Source of the DNA: Bacillus methanolicus | GTDB taxonomy: Bacteria; Bacillota; Bacilli; Bacillales; Cytobacillaceae | Assembly: GCF_008764295.1 (NCBI RefSeq) | Contig: NZ_VTQX01000014.1 | Coordinates: 1 to 64,000, forward strand | Reading direction: 5' to 3' | Length of the DNA stretch: 64,000 nucleotides | Shown here: in pieces, positions 1-8,190 of the stretch | Numbering within the stretch: the first letter of the stretch is position 1 | Layout of the letters: each line of letters starts with the position of its first letter | Made by a program: the position numbers and the translations under genes | The notes under the pieces: model-generated | The model's input: the letters and a program-made list of their open reading frames with translations, nothing else | Told to the model about the DNA's origin: nothing | Database searches by the model: none

Positions 1-8
1 TAAAAAAT

Positions 9-53
9 ACCTGTAGATAAAACACTCTTTTTTTGAGTGTCTTAACTACAGGT
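9..53. terminator. Hairpin at window edge, probable terminator
   Basis: An interrupted inverted repeat: ACCTGTAG at 9-16 pairs with CTACAGGT at 46-53, and ACACTC at 22-27 pairs with GAGTGT at 35-40 around a T-rich loop. It probably ends a gene lying left of the window. The stretch from 54 to 257 shows no convincing gene. Confidence 0.45.
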
Positions 54-257
54 ACCATATTAAGTTTTGAGCTTTCTTTTTTTATTCTGTCAAGAATGTA
101 CCTTCTTTCTTGTCATTTTTAAATGTCGTTATTTATGACAATCTGTGCTCTGCTTCCCATGATAGTGCCTACATGGATCCCTCCAATAGCCAATACGAAA
201 AGTTGTTTTTAACTTTTTCTTTAGCCGCTCCTTACAGGAGGTAGCGGGTAGTAAAAA

Positions 258-587
258 TTAAAGATTCTTCTTGTTGATCTCCTCATTTTTACTTTTTAAG
301 AACTCCTGAAATTCTTCTTTTGTTCTCTCAGATTGCATTGCTGTAAAGACTAATTCAAGCCATTCCTTTGAAAGAATATACTCATTATTTTTCATAGCAA
401 CCTCCAAACTTATTATTTTCAATAGTCTAAAGTTCCTTTCATGATTCTCTTTGTTGTGGCAGCTACCATTGTTATAAATGGAAACAACATAACTATTTAC
501 CATATCATTCTCTAAATCTAAATCAAATTTGTCGGTCGTATAAATTTTTTTAAAAGATAAGACTATCGGCAATAATTTTTCAATCAT
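258..587 (-). CDS. Hypothetical protein, 109 aa
   Basis: I do not recognise this protein. It is small, lysine- and glutamate-rich and probably soluble, with a hydrophobic first 12 residues (MIEKLLPIVLSF) and a charged C-terminal helix (about residues 85-109). There is no transmembrane segment and no obvious motif. The region upstream of its ATG on the minus strand lacks a strong Shine-Dalgarno sequence, which lowers confidence that the annotated start is right or that it is translated at all. It stands alone, divergent from the DoxX gene that follows. It could be a lineage-specific gene or a decaying remnant. Confidence 0.4.
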   Translation of the reverse strand: MIEKLLPIVLSFKKIYTTDKFDLDLENDMVNSYVVSIYNNGSCHNKENHERNFRLLKIISLEVAMKNNEYILSKEWLELVFTAMQSERTKEEFQEFLKSKNEEINKKNL

Positions 588-718
588 TTTGTTAAGCGTA
601 ATGAGCCAAAAGTAAAAGCCATTTTATCAACAATACCGTTTCAACAAAATCAAAGATAAGTTGCAATAAGCTGCTAAAATACTGATGTTCACAAAAACGT
701 CAAAACTTTGTTTCATAT

Positions 719-736
719 TTGTGAATAATTGCACAA
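719..736 (+). promoter_or_regulatory. Rex/Fnr-like operator upstream of the first DoxX gene
   Basis: TTGTGAATAATTGCACAA is an 18-bp imperfect palindrome. It differs at one position from the Rex consensus TTGTGAA-N4-TTCACAA and also at one position from the Fnr/Crp-type TGTGA-N6-TCACA. A closely related site lies at 3404-3421 in front of the DoxX paralogue, at nearly the same distance from a shared TGATAATCTT motif. Redox or oxygen control is inferred, not shown. Confidence 0.5.
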
Positions 737-760
737 ACTTATATTTTTTTAAAAGTATAA

Positions 761-776
761 GTGATAATCTTATCAC
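761..776 (+). promoter_or_regulatory. Perfect 7-2-7 palindrome in the DoxX promoter
   Basis: GTGATAATCTTATCAC is a perfect inverted repeat of GTGATAA/TTATCAC. Its GATAAT could also serve as a -10 element, so a bound repressor would block the promoter. The TGATAATCTT core recurs before the second DoxX gene at 3446-3455, but the palindrome is not kept there. The cognate regulator is unknown. Confidence 0.4.
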
Positions 777-829
777 AGGAAGAAATTATCATATATTCAT
801 CATTTATACCTTAGTAAGGGGAGATTATT

Positions 830-1345
830 ATGTTAGGCAAATTATTAAGAGAGAATAACATCGTTGCAGGAATATTAACAGTGGTCCGCATATATTTAGG
901 CTGGGCTTGGATGTCAGCAGGGTGGGGAAAATTAACTGGTGGTTTTGATGCAAGCGGGTTTTTAAATGGTGCGGTTGCAAACCCAGTAATGGGTCCAGAT
1001 GGAACAGCAGTATATAGCGGTTGGGTAGCTTTTCTTGAAAGTTTCGCCCTTCCGAATGCAGGACTATTTAATTTCTTAATTCCAATGGGTGAATTTCTCG
1101 TAGGATTAGGGCTTATTCTTGGTTGCTTAACAACAGCAGCAGCATTTTTTGCCTTAGTTATGAACTTCTCATTTATGTTATCTGGGACAGTATCTCATAA
1201 TCCTACAGACATTATGATGGGCGTATTTATTGCAGCTGCTGGCTACAATGCTGGTAAATACGGTTTAGATCGCTATGTATTACCGTATCTTCGTAAATTA
1301 ACAGGGAAAGGCAAAAACGAAGCAGGGCAAACGATGTCTGCTTAA
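830..1345 (+). CDS. DoxX family membrane protein (copy 1)
   Basis: A 171-aa integral membrane protein with about four hydrophobic segments, typical of the DoxX/DoxD family. The long N-terminal block (RIYLGWAWMSAGWGK) and the central GLGLILGCLTTAAAFFA and SGTVSHNP motifs mark the thiosulfate:quinone oxidoreductase DoxD-like branch. Family members sit in the cytoplasmic membrane and have been linked to redox or thiol stress and quinone chemistry; the reaction of this one is unknown. The start is supported by GGGGAG eight bases upstream. It is a close paralogue of the gene at 3503-4018 and shares a Rex/Fnr-like promoter element with it. A terminator follows, so it is probably monocistronic. Confidence 0.85.
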   Translation: MLGKLLRENNIVAGILTVVRIYLGWAWMSAGWGKLTGGFDASGFLNGAVANPVMGPDGTAVYSGWVAFLESFALPNAGLFNFLIPMGEFLVGLGLILGCLTTAAAFFALVMNFSFMLSGTVSHNPTDIMMGVFIAAAGYNAGKYGLDRYVLPYLRKLTGKGKNEAGQTMSA

Positions 1346-1355
1346 ATCAGAGAAG

Positions 1356-1387
1356 AGGGCAGTGAGACTTGGTTTCACTGCCTTTTC
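1356..1387 (+). terminator. Rho-independent terminator after DoxX copy 1
   Basis: GGCAGTGA (1358-1365) pairs with TCACTGCC (1375-1382), followed by TTTT. Confidence 0.85.
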
Positions 1388-1571
1388 TCGAAATAAAGAC
1401 ATTATGGAGCAGAACTACTGGGATTCCTTGTGAGGATTCTTATTAAGCTTATCTGTCACATTTCTCATATGTCCCGGTTAGTATCCTGTTATTAATTCTT
1501 TCATATTGGAATCAAGCAAACGATAAAATTCAGATGAAATAAGGCTATATTAGTGATGTTAAAAAGATACC

Positions 1572-1601
1572 TTGACAAAAAATTTAAAAAGATGCTACAC
1601 T
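1572..1601 (+). promoter_or_regulatory. Sigma-A promoter for the padR operon
   Basis: TTGACA (1572-1577) and TACACT (1596-1601) are separated by 18 bp. A leader of about 120 nt follows. It holds two similar decamers, TGCAAGTTAG (1621-1630) and TGCAAACTAG (1695-1704), which could be autoregulatory sites for the PadR protein. The rest of the 1388-1723 gap shows no gene. Confidence 0.55.
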
Positions 1602-1723
1602 AAAAACAACTATTATGTAATGCAAGTTAGCTTTTTTTTGACCAGCTATTATGCTATACCATATAGTTTTATTTTTTATTTTACTATCTTGTATTGCAAA
1701 CTAGTGAAGAAAGGAGTATGCCA

Positions 1724-2059
1724 ATGTCAATCAGAAGCCAGTTATTAAAAGGGATATTAGATGGGTGTGTATTGGCTGTCATAGAAAAGGAACCTGTGTA
1801 CGGTTACGAGCTTTCGCAAAAATTATTTCATATTGGCTTAGCTGATGTTAGCGAGGGGACGATCTATCCGATCTTATTAAGGCTTCAAAAAAATGGCTTA
1901 ATTAGAGGAGAAATGCGTCCTTCTGATTCTGGACCGAACCGCAAATATTATTTTTTGACGGAAGAAGGGCAAAAGGCATTAAAACAAATAATCAAAGAAT
2001 GGAGTCAATTATCAAAACCAGTCAATGAATTGCTGTTAGGGGGAGGAAGTCAATTATGA
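1724..2059 (+). CDS. PadR family transcriptional regulator
   Basis: A 111-aa winged-helix repressor of the PadR family. The N-terminal half carries the family signature (GILDGCVLAVIEKEPVYGYEL, read as two blocks) and the recognition region SEGTIYPILLRLQKNGLI; the KYYFLTEEGQKAL wing follows. I placed the start at the ATG preceded by AAGGAG with 7-base spacing, not at the upstream TTG (1694) or ATG (1718), which lack a suitable ribosome site. The stop overlaps the next ATG by 4 bases (ATGA), so the two are translationally coupled. PadR genes paired with a small membrane partner commonly regulate their own operon in response to membrane or antibiotic stress; the signal here is unknown. Confidence 0.88.
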   Translation: MSIRSQLLKGILDGCVLAVIEKEPVYGYELSQKLFHIGLADVSEGTIYPILLRLQKNGLIRGEMRPSDSGPNRKYYFLTEEGQKALKQIIKEWSQLSKPVNELLLGGGSQL

Positions 2060-2730
2060 ATGTTAAGGCATTAATTGAAGAGAACAATCGCAAAAGAGAA
2101 TTATTAACTCCAGAAAATGAAGCATATTATAGTGATTTACTAATCTATATTCGACTTAAGTTCAGACTTTCTGAACAGCATACAGAAGAAGTGTTAATGG
2201 AATTGCTCGATCATCTCCTTGAAGGACAGCGGATAGGGAAAACAGGAAAAGATATATTTGGTGATGACTTAAAGGGGTATGCAGATGAAATTATCGAGCA
2301 GCTTCCAAAATCGAAGAAACGAGAACTGTTCCCGTTCATTGGTGGGATTATTGCCAATATTATTGGTTGGGTTCTTATTATTAGAGGGTTTCTTTTCTTA
2401 ATATTGTCACCATTTACAGAAGTTAATTCAACAGTATATCCGGTTACGGTTATTGTGGTTGCGTTCGTTATAGCTGCATTTGTGACTGTGACGATAATGT
2501 ATATTATTAAATCTATAGAAGGCACTTTGTTTAAAGAAAAGCAAAGTAAATGGAAAGAAATGATTAAAGTTGGCCTCACCGGAGCCATTGGCATGGCTTC
2601 TATCTTACTAATAGTCAAGTTTCTACCAAAAATTGGACCTTCATTTGAATTTTCATGGTGGGCATCTTTGCTTACTGGATTCGTAATTTTAGCAAGTATT
2701 TATGTATATAAGCAGATGAAAAAGTATTAA
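2056..2730 (+). CDS. HAAS/DUF1129-type membrane protein coupled to PadR
   Basis: A 224-aa protein with a soluble, acidic N-terminal domain (about residues 1-85, with LLDHLLEGQRIGKTGKDIFGD in two parts) followed by four hydrophobic segments (about residues 92-112, 127-150, 172-190 and 201-220). The layout matches the DUF1129/HAAS proteins that follow PadR genes in Firmicutes. It overlaps padR by 4 bases and is followed directly by a terminator, so the pair forms a two-gene operon. The function is not established. The inferred role is a membrane partner or sensor for the PadR repressor. Confidence 0.75.
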   Translation: MNVKALIEENNRKRELLTPENEAYYSDLLIYIRLKFRLSEQHTEEVLMELLDHLLEGQRIGKTGKDIFGDDLKGYADEIIEQLPKSKKRELFPFIGGIIANIIGWVLIIRGFLFLILSPFTEVNSTVYPVTVIVVAFVIAAFVTVTIMYIIKSIEGTLFKEKQSKWKEMIKVGLTGAIGMASILLIVKFLPKIGPSFEFSWWASLLTGFVILASIYVYKQMKKY

Positions 2731-2736
2731 GCAAAG

Positions 2737-2764
2737 CTGCCCGTAAAAAACGGGCAGTTCTTTT
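2737..2764 (+). terminator. Rho-independent terminator of the padR operon
   Basis: CTGCCCGT (2737-2744) pairs with ACGGGCAG (2750-2757), followed by TTCTTTT. Confidence 0.85.
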
Positions 2765-2816
2765 GGAATAAATGAAATTAATGGTAGGGAAAAAAGTTTG
2801 TTGCCGTTGGCGCTTT

Positions 2817-3257
2817 TTAACCTATATAGACACTTTCACATGTATTTGCTTGTGGTTCATAATAGCAATGTTGTTTGAATTGTCCAGAAAATGGCTGATC
2901 ATACCATGTTGGTGGACAGGGAGCATATGGATTGAAGTACCATAGTGCATATTTAGAAGGGTGTTCTCGCCAATAATCTAAAGTTTGTTTCGCTAATTTC
3001 TTTTCAACAGCACGTGCAGGATTATAAAAAACATTTCCTTTCTGTACAGCTTCAAAAGAATAATTTCCGCCTTGAACTTGGAAAATAACATGTGAAATCG
3101 TTCTCAAGTCTTCAAAATCTAAACAATTTGCTTTAAGTCGGTTAACAATTACATTGCCAACCATAAGCATGCCTAGCCGGCCTTCACCTTCAGCCTCAGC
3201 CCGCATCATTCTAGCCATTAAGGCTACATCACTGTCTGTATATTTTACCCTTGCCAC
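2817..3257 (-). CDS. cwlJ: Spore cortex-lytic germination hydrolase CwlJ
   Basis: A 146-aa cell wall hydrolase of the SleB/CwlJ family, close in length to B. subtilis CwlJ. The diagnostic N-terminal block DVALMARMMRAEAEGEG carries the catalytic Glu; the C-terminal WYFNPYAPCPPTWYDQPF and HCYYEP motifs are characteristic of CwlJ rather than SleB, and no signal peptide is present. CwlJ sits at the spore coat/cortex and degrades muramic-lactam cortex during Ca-dipicolinate-triggered germination. I chose the GTG at 3257 because an AGAGGTGAT ribosome site sits 4 bases before it; an in-frame ATG at 3263 and GTG at 3266 are too close to that site. The partner gene gerQ, often adjacent in Bacillus, is absent here. 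Confidence 0.88.
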   Translation of the reverse strand: MARVKYTDSDVALMARMMRAEAEGEGRLGMLMVGNVIVNRLKANCLDFEDLRTISHVIFQVQGGNYSFEAVQKGNVFYNPARAVEKKLAKQTLDYWREHPSKYALWYFNPYAPCPPTWYDQPFSGQFKQHCYYEPQANTCESVYIG

Positions 3258-3403
3258 TGTCATCACCTCTAAATAAAGTGTATGAGATAAAACGACAAAA
3301 ATGTTATCGATCTCTGTAAGTTAGAAGAAAAAAGATCAGTTTTTCTACACATTTAATTATTGATGAATTATGTTCAAAAGTCTGCCATAACTTTGTATCA
3401 AAT

Positions 3404-3421
3404 ATGTGAATAAGTGCACAA
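3404..3421 (+). promoter_or_regulatory. Rex/Fnr-like operator upstream of the second DoxX gene
   Basis: ATGTGAATAAGTGCACAA matches the site at 719-736 at 16 of 18 positions. It lies 24 bp before a TGATAATCTT motif; the spacing is 25 bp in the first copy. That shared layout suggests common control of both paralogues. Confidence 0.45.
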
Positions 3422-3502
3422 GTCAATGTATTTATTCTTTGTTCATGATAATCTTTAAGTAGAAAGATAATAACATTAACATGTTGGATAAGGGGGATTA
3501 TC

Positions 3503-4018
3503 ATGATTGGGAAATTATTAAGGGAGAACAATATTGTTGCAGGTCTTTTAACGGTCGTGAGGATCTATCTTGGTTGGGCTTGGATGACAGCTGGGTGGGG
3601 AAAAATTACAGGAGGATTTGATGCAAGTGGTTTTTTAAAAGGTGCAGTAGCCAATCCTGTAACCGGACCTGATGGTTCACCAGTGTATAGTGGTTGGGTA
3701 TCATTTTTAGACAGCTTTGCCGTTCCAAATGCAGGTTTATTTAGCCCCCTCGTTGCTTGGGGAGAATTATTAGTAGGTTTAGGCTTAATACTTGGCTGTT
3801 TGACAACAGCGGCAGCATTTTTTGCCCTAGTCATGAATTTTTCATTCATGCTTTCCGGTACCGTATCTCATAACCCAACAGATATTTTGATGGGAGTGTT
3901 TATTGCAGCAGCAGGCTATAACGCTGGTAAATACGGATTAGATCGCTACGTATTGCCATATCTCCGTAAATTATTGAGAAAAAGTAGAAATAAAGAAAGT
4001 CATATAATTCCAACATGA
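3503..4018 (+). CDS. DoxX family membrane protein (copy 2)
   Basis: A 171-aa paralogue of the product of 830-1345, the same length and nearly identical through the first 50 residues and the GLILGCLTTAAAFFALVMNF to GLDRYVLPYLRKL region. The loop around residues 80-88 differs (SPLVAWGELL against NFLIPMGEFL), as does the basic C-terminal tail. Four hydrophobic segments place it in the cytoplasmic membrane. GGGGGA precedes the ATG. A terminator follows, so it is transcribed alone. The two copies are separated by unrelated genes (padR operon, cwlJ), indicating an old duplication rather than a fresh tandem one. Confidence 0.85.
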   Translation: MIGKLLRENNIVAGLLTVVRIYLGWAWMTAGWGKITGGFDASGFLKGAVANPVTGPDGSPVYSGWVSFLDSFAVPNAGLFSPLVAWGELLVGLGLILGCLTTAAAFFALVMNFSFMLSGTVSHNPTDILMGVFIAAAGYNAGKYGLDRYVLPYLRKLLRKSRNKESHIIPT

Positions 4019-4040
4019 TTTTAAATATAGGCAATCCAAC

Positions 4041-4067
4041 AGCAGGAAAATTTCCTGCTTTTTTTTG
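4041..4067 (+). terminator. Rho-independent terminator after DoxX copy 2
   Basis: AGCAGGAAA (4041-4049) pairs with TTTCCTGCT (4051-4059), followed by a run of eight T. Confidence 0.85.
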
Positions 4068-4220
4068 TTGTTCGGATTCCATTTTTGCCTTTTGTCTTAC
4101 ATAATTTATATAAACCATACTGATCCTAAATTTCATTAAAATGGAAACAAACTATTAGAATCTTGAGTTCGAATCATGTATTCTTGAGAAAGTAATCAAA
4201 AGCAAGAGAGAAGGAATGTT

Positions 4221-5627
4221 ATGCAAAAATTAAATTTCAACAGAAGAACAATTGTGATCCTGTTACTTGCAGGGTCGTTTATTGCTATTTTAAATCAGAC
4301 ATTAATGATAACAGCGATTCCACCGATTATGGAAGAGATGGGGATTACAGCTAATACCGCACAATGGTTAACAACTGTTTTTATGCTAGTGAACGGCATC
4401 ATGATTCCAATTAGTGCGTTTTTATTAGAGCGATTTTCTACTAGACAGCTATTTATAACGGCGATGAGCGTATTTGCAGCGGGTACATTTGTCGCTGCTA
4501 TTGCCCCGAATTTTCCAATGTTGTTAGTTGGCCGTGTCATTCAATCCACTGGAGCTGGGGTAATGATGCCGTTGATGCAAACGGTATTTTTAATGATTTT
4601 TCCTGTGAATAAACGCGGAGCAGCAATGGGACTAATCGGACTGGTGATCTCATTTGCACCGGCAATTGGGCCGGCATTATCAGGTTATGTAACGGAACAC
4701 TATTCATGGCGGGTATTATTTTATATTATTTTGCCAATCGCAATAATTGATATAGCTATTGCGTTTTTCGCTCTAAAAAATGTTACAGAAGTACAAAAGC
4801 CAAAGCTTGATATACCATCAATTATTTTTTCATCTTTCGGTTTTGGTGGTTTGCTTTATGGATTTACATCAGCAGGTAATCATGGCTGGTCTGCACTGAT
4901 CACGATATTATCTCTGACTATAGGAGTAACGTCACTGGTCATTTTTATTTACAGGCAATTAAGGCTAAAGCATCCAATGCTCGAATTTCGCGTTTTTACA
5001 TATTCAATTTTCCCATTTGCTGTAGCAATCGGAATGATCGCTTTTATGGGGTTGATAGGAGTCGAAACACTCATCCCCCTTTATATGCAAAATATGCGTG
5101 ACTTCACCGCCTTTGAAGCGGGACTTACATTGCTACCAGGAGCAGTCATAACTGGATTAATGTCACCGATTTCGGGAAGAATTTTTGATAAATTTGGAGC
5201 TAAGAAACTAGTGATGGTAGGCTTAATTATTTTAACGCTTTCTTCATTTGCTTTTATACGTTTAGATACATCGACAACGACATATTTGACGATTATGTAC
5301 AGCATTCGAATGCTTGGTTTATCAATGGTATTGATGCCTATAGCAACAGCAGGGTTAAATCAATTGCCTAAACGATTAATCCCGCATGGAACAGCAATGG
5401 ATAACACGATGCGGCAAATTGCTGCTTCTGTCGGAACAGCAATACTTGTCACTGTTATGACAACATCAGAAAAATCAGCTACTAGCAAAGAGCTTATGAA
5501 TCCAGACATTTATGGGGCCAATGTAGCATTCGTGGTTGTGGCGCTCCTCTCACTCTGTGGGCTGATTATTTCCTTTTTCATTAAAGATAGGAAAAATTCA
5601 CAGGAAGAACTGGATGAAAGAGATTAA
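4221..5627 (+). CDS. MFS multidrug exporter, DHA2 (14-TM) family
   Basis: A 468-aa proton-coupled drug exporter of the major facilitator superfamily. It shows the DHA2/EmrB-QacA features: the first-helix LNQTLMITAIPPI, the GRVIQSTGAGVMMPLMQ stretch of helix 4, and antiporter motif C in helix 5 (GLVISFAPAIGPALSGY). About fourteen hydrophobic segments are visible. The overall sequence resembles LmrB/YhcA-type Bacillus exporters; the substrate cannot be read from sequence. The ATG is preceded by GAGAGAAGGA. It has no adjacent regulator and is followed by a terminator, so it is monocistronic. Confidence 0.88.
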   Translation: MQKLNFNRRTIVILLLAGSFIAILNQTLMITAIPPIMEEMGITANTAQWLTTVFMLVNGIMIPISAFLLERFSTRQLFITAMSVFAAGTFVAAIAPNFPMLLVGRVIQSTGAGVMMPLMQTVFLMIFPVNKRGAAMGLIGLVISFAPAIGPALSGYVTEHYSWRVLFYIILPIAIIDIAIAFFALKNVTEVQKPKLDIPSIIFSSFGFGGLLYGFTSAGNHGWSALITILSLTIGVTSLVIFIYRQLRLKHPMLEFRVFTYSIFPFAVAIGMIAFMGLIGVETLIPLYMQNMRDFTAFEAGLTLLPGAVITGLMSPISGRIFDKFGAKKLVMVGLIILTLSSFAFIRLDTSTTTYLTIMYSIRMLGLSMVLMPIATAGLNQLPKRLIPHGTAMDNTMRQIAASVGTAILVTVMTTSEKSATSKELMNPDIYGANVAFVVVALLSLCGLIISFFIKDRKNSQEELDERD

Positions 5628-5722
5628 GAACTCATGAGAGAAAAAGTAGAAAAAAAGTAAACAATTAAGAGTGGTGATGGTGCTTAGAAGCAGAGTACGC
5701 CAGAATGTTCAATCTAAAAAAT

Positions 5723-5757
5723 AAAAATCTGTCCTTCTCAGCATGGACAGATTTTTT
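5723..5757 (+). terminator. Rho-independent terminator after the MFS gene
   Basis: A stem of 12 bp (AAAAATCTGTCC at 5723-5734 with GGACAGATTTTT from 5745) ending in a T run. Between here and 5978 I see only an AT-rich intergenic region without a clear gene. Confidence 0.88.
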
Positions 5758-5978
5758 GCTATAAAGTTAAATCAGCTTAAAATGCCATCATTTTAAAATA
5801 GATTGTTAGTAAAACTTGTGTTGCTAAGGAATCTTAATTAAATCTATATGTGTGTAATTCCATTTATTATCTTAAATTGGTTTGAGGTTTCTTTCCTTTT
5901 CCATTCAAGATTAAGATAGTATGGTTTTGCTCAATAGTATTGCTTAGCAAAGCTAAAACAAAGAAAGAGGTAGGCTTA

Positions 5979-6614
5979 ATGAAATTAGCTGCTCCCAAAA
6001 TTAGTGGACAAGTATCGCGAAAAGAATTTCTGGAGATTTTTGACGGTGAAGATCTAGCATTGGAAAATGGTAAAGTAATTGGATCCGTGTTTGAAAGTGA
6101 AGTTGCCAACAACATTCGTTTATATGATGTTATGATGCAAAGTTGTAGCTTTCTCAATGCAGATTTAAGTCAAATTGATATGACGGATGTTGTCTTTGAA
6201 CACTGCGATTTGTCAAATGTCAAATTACATAAATCCTCCATTCACCGAGTGGAATTTCGGAACTGTAAGCTAGTGGGAGTAGATTTTTCTGACTCCCGTT
6301 TTGGGAATGTTCAGTTCATCGATTCTGTTCTTAATTTTGCCTCATTTGCTGATTCGAAATTTGAAAAAATTATCTATCAAAATAGTTCCCTTAAAGGGAG
6401 CGACTTTTTTAACTGCAAATTTAAAAATGTGGATTTTTATGAGTGTCAATTAGAAGGAGCTAATTTTAGTGAAACTTCATTAAAAGGGGTTGATATTAGT
6501 ACCTCAACATTTGAGCAGCTAATCATTAATATAAAAGATTTGAGAGGTTGTAATGTCTCAACTTATCAGGCTTTGCAATTTGCGAGTTTACTCGGATTAA
6601 TGATTAAAGACTAA
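5979..6614 (+). CDS. Pentapeptide repeat protein
   Basis: A 211-aa protein built largely of A(D/N)LXX-type pentapeptide repeats from about residue 35 to 170 (for example CSFLNADLSQIDMTD, FEHCDLSNVKLHKS, CQLEGANFSETSLKGVD). These repeats fold into a right-handed quadrilateral beta helix that can mimic DNA; Qnr proteins protecting gyrase from fluoroquinolones are the best known members. Length and repeat count are in the Qnr range, but I see no proof of that activity. The start is the ATG at 5979 behind AAAGAGGT; an upstream TTG (5940) has no ribosome site. It is a single-gene unit, cytosolic, with no membrane segment. Confidence 0.8.
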   Translation: MKLAAPKISGQVSRKEFLEIFDGEDLALENGKVIGSVFESEVANNIRLYDVMMQSCSFLNADLSQIDMTDVVFEHCDLSNVKLHKSSIHRVEFRNCKLVGVDFSDSRFGNVQFIDSVLNFASFADSKFEKIIYQNSSLKGSDFFNCKFKNVDFYECQLEGANFSETSLKGVDISTSTFEQLIINIKDLRGCNVSTYQALQFASLLGLMIKD

Positions 6615-6838
6615 ATGTCTTGATGGTATTGCAACGGCAAATTATATGTAAAAATGTAAGCAAATTGTTCATTTGTTTTCTTTATCGATTGTAATTATTA
6701 CTTGAACCATTTTCAAAAAATGCTTTGAATAGATTTGTTCTATTATTACTTATCGTTCATATCGATATAATCTATCCTTACGTTCTCCAATTGATGGTAT
6801 ATTTTGAATAGTAATAGTATTAGTAGAGGAGAAAAGAT

Positions 6839-7417
6839 ATGAACAAAAGTAAACCATTGATTTTAACTTATGGAGCAATGTGTATCACATTAAACGTTGT
6901 GCTAGGAACCGTCGTAAGTGCATTAAAAATACCATTATTGTTTCTAGACACGATTGGTACCGTATTGATGGCAGTTTTATTTGGTCCATGGTGGGGAGCT
7001 CTTGTTGGTTTATTAACCAATCTTGTTTTAGGAGTTACTTCATCACCGTCGGCGATATTTTTCGGAATTGTTAATATTACCGTCGCACTTGTCGTTGGCT
7101 TTATGGCAAGAAAATTTAATTTCATGAAGTGGTATGTTGCGTTACTAACTGGAATTATTTTAGCAATCATTGCACCGTTGATTGGCACTCCCATTTCAGT
7201 CGCTGTCTTCGGTGGTCTTAACGGAAGTGGAATGGATGTAATCGTTTTATGGTTAAGAGCTTCGGGGGAAAGTGTATTTGCATCAACATTCATATCAAGA
7301 ATTACCGGAAACTTCCTTGATAAAATTGTCACATGTTTACTCGTTATGTTGATTGTTTCTAAACTCCCTTATCTGTTAAAAGTATATCATATTGGAGTGA
7401 ATAAACATGCAGCGTAG
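6839..7417 (+). CDS. ECF transporter S component, CD3073 type
   Basis: A 192-aa membrane protein with five to six hydrophobic helices, resembling substrate-capture (S) components of energy-coupling-factor transporters. The LDTIGTVLMAVLFGPWWGALVGLLTNL region (read as two blocks) is the typical S-component signature. It overlaps the next gene by 11 bases; that gene is a TudS-related desulfidase, and the CD3073/CD3072 pairing is recurrent in Firmicutes. The substrate is therefore likely a sulfur-bearing heterocycle, perhaps a thiolated pyrimidine, but this is inference. No ATPase or T component lies nearby, so it would use the shared ECF module. AGAGGAG precedes the ATG. Confidence 0.78.
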   Translation: MNKSKPLILTYGAMCITLNVVLGTVVSALKIPLLFLDTIGTVLMAVLFGPWWGALVGLLTNLVLGVTSSPSAIFFGIVNITVALVVGFMARKFNFMKWYVALLTGIILAIIAPLIGTPISVAVFGGLNGSGMDVIVLWLRASGESVFASTFISRITGNFLDKIVTCLLVMLIVSKLPYLLKVYHIGVNKHAA

Positions 7418-7874
7418 CAAGAAAATATTGCTATCTTCCCACTGTATTTTAAATCAAAACACAGTCATTGATGGCGAAGCAAGAGCACTAGGTGCGATTC
7501 CTTCAGCGCTTGAGTGGATTGAAAGTGAGGGAGTAGGCATTTTGCAGCTTCCATGCCCTGAGTTCACTTTTTTAGGATTAGACAGACCACCGATGACTTA
7601 TGAAGAATATAATAATGAAGAATATCGCACTCATTGTCGAAAAATATTACTGCCCATTATCGAACAATTGGAAGAATATAAATTTGCGGGATATGAAATC
7701 ATCGGCTCACTTGCTATTCAAAGTAGTCCTTCCTGCGATCCAACGCGTGGTGTGTATATGGAGGAGTTATATAAGCTTTTAAAAAAACACCATATTCATC
7801 TTCATACACAATGGTATTTACCAAACGATGAAGATCCTGTTTTCGATGGAGAAAAACATTATTTGCGAAGTTAA
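7407..7874 (+). CDS. TudS-related (DUF523-like) putative desulfidase, CD3072 type
   Basis: A 155-aa cytosolic protein carrying three well-placed cysteine motifs: SSHCILNQN (Cys13), LPCPE (about Cys50) and SSPSCDP (about Cys110). This pattern matches TudS, a thiouracil desulfidase that binds a [4Fe-4S] cluster through three cysteines and removes sulfur from 2-thiouracil. The CD3072 branch is the one usually encoded next to a CD3073-type ECF S component, as here, with an 11-base overlap and a TGGAGTGA ribosome site. The inferred pathway is uptake of a thiolated compound followed by desulfuration. Substrate and cluster have not been tested for this branch, as far as I know. Confidence 0.78.
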   Translation: MQRSKKILLSSHCILNQNTVIDGEARALGAIPSALEWIESEGVGILQLPCPEFTFLGLDRPPMTYEEYNNEEYRTHCRKILLPIIEQLEEYKFAGYEIIGSLAIQSSPSCDPTRGVYMEELYKLLKKHHIHLHTQWYLPNDEDPVFDGEKHYLRS

Positions 7875-7877
7875 ATT

Positions 7878-7932
7878 GTGAACGTACCCTCTGAACTGTA
7901 AAACAATACAGAAGGAGGGGCGTTCTATTTTC
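7878..7932 (+). terminator. Probable terminator after the desulfidase
   Basis: A long imperfect hairpin (AACG..CCCTC pairing with GAGGGG.CGTT around an inner GTA/TAC stem), followed by a short pyrimidine run. Moderate quality. The 258 bases before the next gene hold no recognisable feature. Confidence 0.5.
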
Positions 7933-8190
7933 CTTAAAATCATCCAAATTTGTGGAGCGTTACTTAATACTTTCAAAGTTAAAGGAACTTACACAGTTGA
8001 TTTGTTTAAGGAGAATTTCTACTATATCGATTCTCGTATTCAAATTATAGATTAGTATTTATTGATTCTATCTAAATAATGAATAATAAAACTAGTTGAT
8101 TGAATGTTAAAATTTGAAAATGTGAGAATGAATCAAGATTTATAGCTAGTTAACATCGAATGAAGAAAAACCTTTAAGAAGGGGAAAACT

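Noticed and set aside
100-250. A 25-codon hydrophobic minus-strand frame (IGGIHVGTIMGSRAQ)
   Set aside because: It has no ribosome site or start of its own and no recognisable family.
3565-3849. Antisense frame in the second DoxX gene
   Set aside because: It is a mirror of the conserved DoxX frame and has no supporting signal.
6868-7332. 154-codon antisense frame over the ECF S component gene
   Set aside because: Composition follows the complement of a membrane protein gene, and no ribosome site or motif supports it.
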